NCBI GenBank assembly: GCA_021234535.1
Contig: CM037830.1
Location: 19,895,116-19,959,115 of the forward strand
Direction of reading: 5' to 3'
Length of the DNA: 64,000 bases
DNA from: Stichopus chloronotus
Taxonomy: Eukaryota > Echinodermata > Holothuroidea > Aspidochirotida > Stichopodidae
Every line of letters begins with the position of its first letter. Position 1 is the first letter of the stretch. The notes beneath the pieces are model-generated. The model made no database searches, was not told where the DNA came from, and was given only the letters and a program-made list of their open reading frames with translations. This document shows positions 38,445-48,616 of the stretch, in pieces. The position numbers and the translations under genes are program-made.

Positions 38445-39445
38445 CAACAAACAAGTCTGGTCACCTTTAATACCACCCCCTCTACATTTGCGCCAAAGAG
38501 GGTTACAGTAGTGTTTCATTCCCAAACTACCACCTAAAGTTTTAGATGCTGAATACCTTAATTTTTTTTATGGTACGGATTTCAAATAGTTTGCGGATGC
38601 CAGTTTGTACTTTATTAGTTCAGATAGATATTCACAAGATGGCTACTGTTTGCATGCAGAAATAGTAAAGTGACATACAGCAATATACTACCTCACATTT
38701 TGCAACTACAACTACGTTAGTTTTTGACAATGAATGATCTTATGAAAGCGATCAATCATATCCACTGAATGATTTACAGACCAAATAATTCTGTGCGTGC
38801 TCTTCAAACTTCAAAGCGGTCAAAGTGAACATCGGATGTCATCATGGCAGGAAGTCTACGAAGCCCTCGAATCTGTTGAACTGTGAACATCTTCTGACGG
38901 CTTCACCAAAATTAACAAAAAAAAACATACCAGTTCTTGTACTTGAATGATTAGGAACTCTCTATGTGACCACTTCAGATTGATGTTGAGTTTGTCACAT
39001 TGCACTGAACCTAAAGTCACTCAACAAGTTGCATGCTTCCAATTTACAGTGATTGTTTTTTTTTTGTGTGTGTGTTCTGTTGAGGAATTTGGGATGGGCT
39101 TGAAATGGGAGATGTCATAAAATTCGGTAGATTATCGCCCGTAGCATCATCCAGTATTGTTTGATTGTTCTGCTGAAAGTTTCTAAATTTTAACAATTCC
39201 ATGGTAGTCCAAAAGCTGCCTGAAATATTTTATAGCTCTACACTTTTTTTTTTTGTGGGTCTCTTGGTGCTTCAAGTACTGGAGATTACACAAAAGGATT
39301 ATAAATTTGTAACTGCCTTTTGAGAGTTTTACAAGTCGGTTTGGTGGTTTTTGTCAGTTTTTTGTATCAAACCATACCACGATGCATGTGTATTTTCTAG
39401 CTGTGCGCAATTATCGTCCACAATATCCTTCTCCAAGTAAATACT

Positions 39446-39500
39446 TTCCTTCTCTCATCACTTACCTGTCCCAACACAACAACTGTACTTTCTGCTATAG
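39446..39500 (+). mobile_element. Single arm of the foldback MITE family
   Basis: Carries TCATCACTTACCTGTCCC and AACACAACAACTGTACTTTC, matching the family left arm. It is unpaired and lies directly upstream of the degenerate tandem array. Confidence 0.65.
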
Positions 39501-39559
39501 GCTACCACTTGGACTACTATACCATACCACTACAGGGGTGTCCAGTATTTTGTGGTCCA

Positions 39560-40920
39560 ACGTCTGAATGGACCATACTGACGGTTTTATGAAATCATGC
39601 AAAATGTAAACTTCTACAGATTGTATGTTACTACTGTATGTTAAAGTTGTGTCACTTAACAACTGTGGCAGTGGTTATTCAATGGTTAGTGGGTGTGGTT
39701 GATTGTTTACCAAAGTGACTATATGAAGCAAAAATAACCCTAGGGTTTCCACTGGAGCTTCGGCTCTTTATCTATTAAGTCTCTCTCAATCTTGAACTCC
39801 ATTAAAACTGCACAAATATAGACAGAAATATTCAGTGAAATTACCTAGAAATATGCAAATATACAAGCAATACAAAACTCTCAAGAAATGAAAGTATGAG
39901 TGAATTGAAGTTAACTACTATGAAATGTACAAAGTATACCAAAAAACCAATAACAAAATCCATTCTCTACAGTTTATATTTGATACTCTTATGAATATAA
40001 CACTACAAAGATACACGTACCTCCAGGTTGGGCTCTGTTCCACACTATACTATCTATCACAAGGTAGATTTTGCAACGCAAAGGCAGTAGGTTGGTACTG
40101 TAGGTAGGTATGTAGGTAGGTAGTTTCAATGAGATGCCATGCCCATATCTGTCTGCAGGTTATTGGTGAGATATGTTGACTCTTTGAGGTTAAGTTGGTG
40201 ATTGCTCTTCATGAGCCTTGCAAGCTTTGGCCTCACAAAACTCACCTAATCAAACAAGCTACGGCCTGCGTTCCTGAGATGAGCACAAAACTTCCAAGCA
40301 TAACTTTCAATCATCCTAAATTTCATAAAGGGTGAGTACCCGTACAGGATAGGTTGTTCGGGACTATCGGGTCCAGGGCCTGAAAGTGGCCATGTTATGA
40401 CATTGTGCAAATTTGTTATGCTTCTCCTACAGATTTTATGGTGCAAGTTAAGGTTGTGTCACGTACAGTATGGTAGTTCTTTCTGGATGTTTGGTATGTT
40501 TGTCTAAGGTCCCATGGTGCTACTGTAAGTTGACATTGTGTTGCATTACCAATATGGAAGTGGTAACTTTGGTGCATTAGAAATTTATTGGTGGAAGGTC
40601 CCTGTGGCCGTTTTATGAAATCATGCAAAATGCTTCTTCTCTTACAGATTCTACGTAACATTGTCGATGGGTAGTTACATTAGTACTATGGAAGTGGTTC
40701 CATCTGGATGCTTATTATGTCTTGGGTCCAATGTCCAAAATGGGCCATTTTATAAATCATGACACATGTTTCTTTACCTACAGATTTTACAGCATGTTAC
40801 AAAAGTGGACATTCTGTCACATTAGCTATAGGGTAACTGTGGGATGTTCAGGATATGAGGGCCCACGGTCAGAAATGGGCCTTGTAGGCTTATTGTACAA
40901 AATAATGCAAAACATGCTCA
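39560..40920 (+). repeat. Degenerate tandem array, units of about 135-215 bp
   Basis: Repeated modules each contain TTTTATGAAATCATGCAAAATG, broken here and there, then TACAGATTTTA, a TGT(C/G)ACATT segment, ATGGAAGTGGT and TCTGGATG. Clear starts of the ACAGATT block are at 40429, 40644 and 40780, with an outlying copy near 39613. Units are strongly diverged. A (TAGG)n tract sits at about 40093-40122. Confidence 0.6.
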
Positions 40921-41823
40921 TAGTTTACATTACTGTACATCTGCACAAGCAACCACAGTGCACTTGGGAAATTTGTTTTCAATTTAATCTTTTTGGATTT
41001 TTTTTGCTTTGTGGTCTTGTCTTGTGGTAAAAACAGCATAGAATCAGTGAATCTTCCTTCTGAACTACCAAAATATAATTGTGACTTGGTTTTGATGATG
41101 TATTAAGCTACGAAACCTCGTTGCTCACAGTAATTAAAAAATAAGCGATAGAAATTGACAGCTACTGTATGATCACTACCATGACTAGTACATTGACAGC
41201 AAATAGATTAATAGTTAACAGATTTGAGGCCTGTCCCTACTTCCTTCATAAAGTAAAATTGCTAACTAAAATTAGTGTTTATTTTCATTTCTCATCTGCA
41301 TTATTTAAAGGCCAATGTGTAACAGATGCTGTATTTTCAACAAAAATGTCAGATAATCTTCAAGTATACACTTAATATGATGCAGTTTATCCAAGCTTTC
41401 TTTCCTGAGACACTGCAGAGTGTTTCCAAGGTTGCTAGAGTTTGACCTCCATGAAAGCAAAAAGCACGTGTACAGACTTTACTTTGTAATATGAATTTGC
41501 ATTCTTTTTTGCATTTATCATTAGCAAACATCTGAAAAAAAACGTGTCTTTTTATACCCATTGCCTCAATGACTATTTGATTGAATTTGAAGGTCACTTT
41601 AGATGGACCTCTGTAAAAACTAAGTTTTCATATGAAGACATAATTTTGTACTGCAGCATTGTAAGTATATAAGTAACAGAACTGTAAGCTGTATCTTTGT
41701 TAATGATGTTTTGTTCCAAAGTATCCAAGGCTAGTATTCATCCGTATGAGATGTACAGTACATAGTACATACTGTAGTTGATGATTCAAAGATTCTGTAT
41801 ACATTACTTTTCAGATCTTAAAT

Positions 41824-42400
41824 GTTGTGTGACACTCATCTAGAAAAGAGTTGGCTTCATTCGGAAGCTGCAAAAAAAAAAAAAAAACCTGAGTGAAAAT
41901 CTGTTGGAATTTTGTTTATATCTGTAATTACTATTTTGAGATACGACTTTTCAAAGATTGATAAAAATGCAAAACTGATGACGTGCATTGTTGCAGTATT
42001 GCAGTATTGGTGCAGTATTTGCTTTTTCAAGCCTATGTATATTGCCTCTTAGTTTCTTATTTCCTAAGTTGCACGTTGATAAGTGATACTGATATTTTAA
42101 AAGAAAATACATGCTTCCAAAATAAACCCTCTTGGCATATAAAATTCTCAAATGTCCTTGAAATAAAGGTTAAGAAACAAAGGCCTAACATACGGCATCA
42201 TTATGGAGTTCATCCCTTGGTGTCACAAATTTTCATCTAGATAGGCAATGTTTATTCATGATGCCAGCTTTAAAACACTACAGTAATTTACCTGTAAAAT
42301 TGTCAATCTTTGATAGAATTTGTGGCTATTTTAACATTTTCGATGATTGATGTACCTAGTGCTACAAAATATCATTTTCATGTCACAGAACCTTTAAAAT
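41824..42400 (-). repeat. Dispersed ~560-bp repeat family, copy C
   Basis: The reverse complement aligns block by block with copies A and B: GTGACATGAAAATGA, ATAGCCACAAATTC, ATCATGAATAAACAT, TTTTGGAAGCATGTATTTTC, ATTCCAACAGATTTTCACTC, and CTTTTCTAGATGAGTGTCAC. It carries a long A run at 41873-41887 where copy A has none. This copy is closest to copy A. Confidence 0.85.
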
Positions 42401-42964
42401 GAAGTTGCAACTTTTCACAGTGAAATTTTGTTACTGTTAATATGAGGGACTATCATGTGGTAAACACTATCACTTAATTTCATCTATGGTACAAACATTG
42501 TTTACCTTTCAAGATGTTGTAATTTGAAAGTTCATAAATCCATGCCTTCAGGATGTTTTCATTCTTAGAGTGTGATGTCATGACATTACCACTTGTCACT
42601 GAAAAGAGTTTGTTAATATTCAGAATTTACTGTTAAAAATTTTGAATACTCATGCATATTTAAATTGAACTGTTAATTATTTGATTATTTTATCATGTGA
42701 TACATCTAAGTAATTCAACACAAAATATGTACAAATGCATACATGAAAGTTATTGGCAAAAAACAAAGAAATACATTAAATTCCTGTATGGTGGGGGGAG
42801 CAGGAGATTATGTGATGCATAGTTCAACTTACTTAGGTTTCTTAACATTAAACTGAGAAAAAAAAAAGGCTGCACCTTTCTCTGAATTTTTAAACTGTGT
42901 AACTTGGAAATTAGGGAAATAATTTGTGAATGAAACTTTTGGAAGATCTTTGTCAATCACTTTT

Positions 42965-43154
42965 GTTTCATATTATTTACTTCACTCCTCACTTACCTGT
43001 CTCAACACAACAACTGCACTCCCATCTACCATGCCAAGAGTGCTGGTAACCTTTCACCCTATGGTGTTAAAGGTTACCAGCACTCATGGCATGGTAGATA
43101 GGAGTGCAGTTGTTGTGTTGACCAGTAAGTGAGATCATTTGTAAATAATGAAAC
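42965..43154. mobile_element. Foldback MITE, near-perfect ~93-bp palindrome
   Basis: A 190 bp palindrome. The left arm (42965-43058) and right arm (43062-43154) are inverted copies with only a few differences, sharing CAACACAACAACTGCACTCC, ATCTACCATGCCA and GAGTGCTGGTAACCTTT. The centre is CACCCTATGGTG. Ends read GTTTCAT(AT)TATTTAC. There is no coding capacity. It is the best-preserved member of a family with one other paired copy (25.5 kb) and several single arms in this window. Confidence 0.9.
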
Positions 43155-43518
43155 CAAGTAAGTTTTGGGATTTTAAGGCATATTCCCAGGGTTTCATTCT
43201 CCCTTCAATCTACCCGATGAATCTTCTACTTAGACACAATATCCAGTACATGGTCTTGCTTTGGCTGTACAGTAGTTTTGACTTACAGTAAATGTACTGA
43301 TACTGTACTGTAAACTGCACTTGCGAATGCACGTGCATCTTCTTGTAAGTCCTCAATCGAACAAAATACATTCAGAAAGTATTTGGGAAATCTTTACCAG
43401 TGCTGTTTTATGCTTATTGTTGGAAGTAAAGAAGGGTATCAACCTGCACCTAAAATTTGTGTATTTAGTTGAGCTAGTGAATGTGTTATGTGTGTTTAGC
43501 TGAACATCAACATGACAT

Positions 43519-43625
43519 TTACTTCACTTCTCACTTACTTTTCTCAACATAACAATTGCACTTCCATATACCTTGCCAGAGTAGTTCAGTAACCTGTGAA
43601 CACCAATGACACCACCTCTGATGCC
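43519..43625 (+). mobile_element. Single arm of the foldback MITE family, extended
   Basis: Begins TTACTTCACTTCTCACTTAC, then CTCAACATAACAATTGCACT, TCCATATACCTTGCCAGAG, CAGTAACCTGTGAACACC and GATGCCATG. It covers the whole left arm of the 42.97 kb palindrome and part of its centre. It lies only 365 bp beyond that copy. Confidence 0.75.
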
Positions 43626-45080
43626 ATGCAGCGTTAAACTGTATAGTGTCTCCTTTGCGCTAGGAGTGTGAAGTTATATCACAATTAATCCAGGCAACAT
43701 TGGCTTTTTTCTTCACATTTTTTTACGATTTTTATAATTTGTATTATCTACAATATGCAACAAATTCAACATTACCCATCCAAGTGTTCCTTTAAGCTAG
43801 TATACGTAACCTGAGTGTAGCCTTTTGTTTTTGGAGTTGACAAATTGCAGTATCTTAAAGAATAGTACAAGAATGATTGATTGCCTGTATCACAGTGCTA
43901 TATGAAAGAGAAAGTTATAATACAGTTAGCAATATACTCATCTGTGGCATTCATTTGTCCCAATCATACATTCAAGGCAGTACTGTATAGTGACAGACAA
44001 TTTTTACATGACTGGTGAAAGCATATCACCCATGTGAGGAAGAATATGGGGAAGTGCCTAATTTGAAGCTTAGGCTGTCAAAGTTTGCCTCAGGTAAGAC
44101 AGCGTGATGTGTAACAGTTATTGATTGCAAACTAGCCTGAGGTGGAACGTCTTCGGAAAGTCAAATTTTAAAGTCATTACCAGGGGAACAGCCTTCAGAA
44201 TGCGTATTGAGGAAACCTTAAAATTGGCTTCACTAATGTACGTAGGAGGGAAGATATGTAGTGTCCTAGAGGAGGAATTTTTGACGTCTTCTTTGTCTTC
44301 TTCATCTGTTATTAATTGCTGAAACTTTAACTTTTGCTGCAAAAGGCATATGAGGTGCCAAAGATACAGGAAAGCTATGATAATTGTCAATGTTTTAAGA
44401 CACCTGAATGTACGCTGAATGATGGCTCATTGTAAAAGGCCATGCAGAGTTACTGCTGCCAGCCAAGACAATTAACCTCTGTCGGTAATGCGGCGCACAG
44501 CAAGTACATGTAGAAGCATATATATGCATGCTTTCTGCATGCTGCTAAATTTGCCTACTCAAGGGAAGACAGTAGTTTTTACTAATTTTTTCCTCCCTTC
44601 ATTCGAAGTATTAACCTTTGAGGATCTCATAATACAGTAAATTGAAAATTTTCTATGTGACCATCTAATTTGCTACACAATTAAGGCATTCTTTATTGAA
44701 TCAGAGGAAACTTAGGCATGGTCGTGCCATATGTGCATTATGTTTGTTTGTCATGGTACATGTATCAATAAAAATGGTGTTGCCTTGAAGTATGTAACTT
44801 AATTTCACCTCTCTTTCATTTTACTTGTCTCGTCGTACTTTGCAGATCCTTTCTCTGAGCATGTAAACCAAGATGCATGGTCTGACACTGTTCTTTGTGA
44901 GCAGTCAATTTCATAGATGCATTCTGTGCTCTTCAGGACTTCCGGGATACTGTACCTCGGTTGGTTTGTTCGCAAAAATGCTGTCCTCATTTCTATTACA
45001 CTGGTTTGTAATAATGGAAGATAGTGTTGATAATATTCTACACTGGCTCAAGAGATATTTTGGGTTTGTTGTCTTTGCAG

Positions 45081-45276
45081 GTTACCAGCTGATCCGATGC
45101 TGTTATGTTCCACCAGTATCATCGCCGTCACCATCGCTCTTATACCTTTCTGCCACTCCCTGAACCTTCTCTTGATTGACATGGCAGTGATGGGCATATT
45201 CATGGGCATCATCGACACCATAGCCAATGTCTCCCTCCTTAAGATTTATGGGAAATTAGTTTCTCCTTTCCTTCAG
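45081..45276 (+). CDS. MFSD4A: MFSD4A-like MFS transporter, coding exon 2
   Basis: 196 nt between TTGTCTTTGCAG and CAG|GTAAAG. The first base completes the Arg codon of exon 1. The translation runs LPADPMLLCSTSIIAVTIAL (TM3), IPFCHSLNLLLIDMAVMGIF (TM3 end and TM4), MGIIDTIANVSLLKIYGK, LVSPFLQ. This matches the MFSD4A region VIPFC...MGCIDTVAN...L(V/L)(R/K)IYxK...FLQ without a gap after exon 1. It ends in phase 0. The family continues with a [VA]LHFFxGxGALLSP segment, which I did not find downstream in the window. Overlapping frames at 44873-45333 are shadows. Confidence 0.88.
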
Positions 45277-47029
45277 GTAAAGTCACTTTTAACCTTTATT
45301 GCCAAGTTGAAGTGGTATCATATGAATTCATGATTTATGCACAAGTTGGAGAACACAATTTCACTGCATTTCATTTATTACAGAAAAGTTAATATGGTTA
45401 CAGAATAAGTGAAAGTGAACAAAAAAAAATGATTTCTGCAGAAGGAAGTCCTCTTAAGAAACTCTCATGGGATTAACAAAAAGAATACAAAGAGAGAGAC
45501 AAAACCTCGAAAAAAAGAAACAAAAAGAAAAAAAATGAAAGTTATTATCCTGGTAATTAATTGATCATGTGAAGTCACTTCACTTCTTACTTACCTGTCT
45601 TAGCAGAACAATTGCACACTTCACTACAGTGTTATAGATGGTACTTATTAACTCTGTCTTCACTCTTAAAGTCAATGTGGACTACCGCCTCCTTCGCAAA
45701 GTGTCATATGTCCTTCCGAAAGTGCACATGCGTCACTCATGAATTTCCAGGTAGTTTATACTTTCTAACAGTTACTTGGAGGTCAGATGTCACTCCGATT
45801 ATACAGTAAACCTCTTGTACTGTATAGTGTTGTGATTCTTTGTCTCACAATTAATACACCAAAAAATGATATATTCATACTCCAGTATGGTGCTTCTTTT
45901 TATGCATTAATAATATTGGTTTTTCAAGCTGTATCTGCTTACAGCAGCTGGGTCATATGATTTTCAAAACAAAGGCATAGATTTGATTTTGCATCAAGGT
46001 TAAACATATGGTTTAAATGATTCGATTCATGCCAAATACTGTATAAAAACACCATGTACACGCACAGCACTGCACTGCACATCTTTTCTCGAGGAATCTA
46101 CGATTTTGTCGGGTAGCTATAAACTCCTGCTGTGTGTCATGAATTGTAAATCTGTTTGTGAATTGTGTAGCTCACCCTGAGCAATTACTGTAATTGGGGA
46201 TTACTCAGTGGCGCAATCAGGGAATAATTTACAGTTCAAATTTCGTGTAGCTGGTTTCAGGAATTTTTTTAAGGTCTGTTGGGAAACCTTTGGTGATAAT
46301 GCAATTAAGGATTATGCATGCAGAAGATTACTCCACCCTTTTTCATTTGTGTCTCAGTTGGGGCTTTCTTTGTGCAACAAATTGCAATGTGATACTGGAT
46401 AAATTGCAGGGATTAGGATACATGGAGGCGATGCAGTTTCATCAAATGGCCTGGCATTTATTTGCTCAAGTGGTCACTGTTAATGATCATGATCTCTATG
46501 TTAAGTGCATTTTGTTTACAACAGCATTTGGGTGCATGCAATTGTGCACCTTAAAATAAAAGAAAAAATTAAGCTACTGTAGTTCACACATCGGACATGC
46601 ATTAATTACTCATGCACCCACTGTGACTGCATTTGTTACATCAATGCCCACGAAAGCATGGATTCCGACTCTCTCTGCATACATATTGTAAGCCACAGTT
46701 TTGAAATTCATGTATGCCAACATAATCAATTACAGTACACTCAGTAGCATATAGTTCTTTTTCCTTATTAGGTGCAAATATCTTGCTTTTTTGGAACCAA
46801 TCACCAAATATGCAGCAGGCTCATAAATATACAGATCTTGGATCTTAGATGAGACAAATCTGTAAATTGTTTGCAGGTGTTACAGTGTGTACGTTAAAAA
46901 ACATACAGTACCAGCAGTCCTGCTTGGTAGGTTATAAGGATAAGCAGAATATGACCAATTGCAAAATCTTTATAAATGCAAGTAACAATATTACCATTCA
47001 CTATAAATGTTGTTGGGATACATGAATTT
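45277..47029 (+). other. MFSD4A-like gene intron 2, first part
   Basis: Starts with the GTAAAG donor. Since no further exon was found, the intron probably continues to or past the right edge. It includes an A-rich tract (45421-45536) and a single MITE arm (45573-45640). Nothing else recognisable. Confidence 0.55.
45573..45640 (+). mobile_element. Single arm of the foldback MITE family
   Basis: Reads TCACTTCACTTCTTACTTAC, then CTGTCTTAGCAGAACAATTG and CACACTTCACTAC, matching the left arm of the family with several substitutions. Confidence 0.6.
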
Positions 47030-47370
47030 TTTTAGCTCAACCCACAAAGTGTGGGTAGAGCTTATGTAGTACTGTAGGGGGAGAAACTGTCTGTCTCTTT
47101 GTTCAAAAGCCTACTTCTTCGGCAGTTACTGGTAGATTTTTCTGAAATTTGCAGTGAAGGTGCCACAATGGGATGGCAATACAAGTTGTTCCTAACTATA
47201 TGATAGGACAAAGGGAAGTCATAATTTTTGGCTATTTTTTATCATTTTTCCTTATGCTCTAGATACATTTTGAAGTCTCACTCCGTTTGTTTGTGTGGTT
47301 ATATTATGTGGTAGTGAGTTGAAGTGACCTTTATCTGGAGGGGCATGCTCACCACCTTAAATGAATAGCC
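47030..47370 (+). repeat. Hairpin-headed interspersed repeat
   Basis: Opens with a hairpin: AGCTC (47034-47038) pairs with GAGCT (47058-47062), and the inner CCCAC pairs with GTGGG. It is followed by TTATG, CTGTCTGTC, a CTACTTCTTCGGCAGTTACT block and TTTTTCTGAAATTTGCAGTG. From memory this architecture (AGCTC-hairpin-GAGCTTATG, CCGTC, then CTACTCCTC ... GATTTTxATGAAATTTGGTG) recurs across marine invertebrate genomes. The class is unclear and it is non-coding. The short ORF at 47383 begins on TTG and is not a gene. Confidence 0.6.
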
Positions 47371-48043
47371 TCAAGCTAAAGCTTGTGTAAGACAGTTTTC
47401 AGTTACTTTGTTTTGATTTTGGCTACTGTACCCTTATGTTTCACTGTGTACCACATTGATGGCAAAGTCCCAGAAGCTTTGAATTACATAGCCCTGCTGT
47501 GTGTGGTCATCTGCTACAGGGGGTTGTTCTTCACTTGTGTCACTGCTCTGGAATGTTATCAAGAATGAGGGATAAAGGAGTCCCCAGAATTTAGCTTTGA
47601 TTTTTAGAGTAACGTAATGTACTTAATAGCACTCCATTCAGTCCCATGAATGGTTCTGCGATTATCAGTGGTTACCCCTTGTACCATACGAGCAACAGGA
47701 GTGTTATCTCTTCACTTTCTAAAGGTTTTGTTTTCTTCATTTTTTAATTTATTTTGACAAATCACAGTTGTTTCCTCTGGTCGTAAGCTCACAAACGCCA
47801 CCCCTCATACTCACGTTATTCAGAGAATTTTGGTGTATTTTAAAGAAAAAATAAAAGTTTATCATTGGGGAGAGCACACTTGCTTGCTTCCAACAGTTGT
47901 AACGAGTGCAACCAACTGCTCTTCTCGGGACCACATATGGGAATTGAAGAGTTCACTGTAAGGTCAAATAACTTATCTTCACTATCAAGCTAAGTTCGGG
48001 AGACCATCCTTTAAGGTGGTCTTGGCTTGGTCAAGGTCCGCAC

Positions 48044-48616
48044 CAGTGGCATAACCAATTTTATTAGGGGGGGGGGACAGTGATTATGGCACTTTCTAAG
48101 TGTAGTGTAGCATACCACTAAAATTTTTGCCAAAAGTTTTTCTCATAGTACAGGAATTGGCAGTTCCCAACCTCCCAGACCTTGTAAATTGTGGCCAAAT
48201 ATTCTTCATTTTTCACAAACCACATTTAGAAATTTACACTTCCAAAAGGTCAGTCTCTACAAGGGTGGTGAGTGAAAGCCACAAAAAGAAATTGTTGATA
48301 AATTTTTGATAACATCAATAGTGCTAGTTTAGTTCAGTTTAAATTAATGTGTTCAGGCACTTACAGGGGGGTTTACTTATAGATGCAACATTCTTATTTG
48401 TCAACAAAAGCCTACATATTCCATCATACTGGATTCTTTTCTTTTCATTAATTTGTTTTTTATGGAATCAATATTAGACTCCACACCACTTAGCAGTATT
48501 TACTTAAAAAATGCATGGTGTGGTTTTCATCCAATATTTTTTTACTCACCAATTTCATTGGGGGTAGTGGGAGGGGACAATTAGACATTTGACAGCCCCC
48601 TTTGGTTACGCCACTT
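48044..48616. mobile_element. Non-autonomous hAT-like element, 573 bp
   Basis: The left end CAGTGGCATAACCAA and right end TTGGTTACGCCACTT are inverted repeats of ~13-15 bp with two mismatches. Just outside are GTCCGCAC (48036-48043) and CCCTGCAC (48617-48624), a plausible 8-bp target duplication with 5 of 8 positions kept. CAGTGGCGTA-type ends and 8-bp duplications fit the hAT superfamily. G-rich tracts lie just inside both ends (48067-48075 and near 48560). No transposase frame is present, so it is a MITE-like derivative. Confidence 0.65.

Larger units (their letters stand above)
11200..45080 (+). other. MFSD4A-like gene intron 1 (33,881 bp)
   Basis: Runs from the GTGAGA donor at 11200 to the TTGTCTTTGCAG acceptor ending at 45080, both phase 2. 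The proteins encoded on either side align without a gap to MFSD4A across TM2-TM3, so no coding exon is missing between them. It is filled with AT-rich sequence dense in TACTGTA/TACAGTA words and with the repeats listed separately. Stretches 11.2-16.7, 19.1-21.7, 22.4-24.7, 25.9-28.8, 29.5-31.1, 31.3-33.8, 37.1-38.4 and 43.7-45.0 kb show nothing else I can name. Confidence 0.8.

Noticed and set aside
40416..40661. CRISPR-like spacing of repeated blocks
   Set aside because: Eukaryotic context, diverged repeats and irregular spacing. It is a decayed tandem array.
44873..45333. Two overlapping frames over the second transporter exon
   Set aside because: Out of frame with, or unspliced extensions of, the MFSD4A-like exon 45081-45276.
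47383..47568. 61-codon hydrophobic ORF
   Set aside because: Begins on TTG next to a repeat. No family resemblance.
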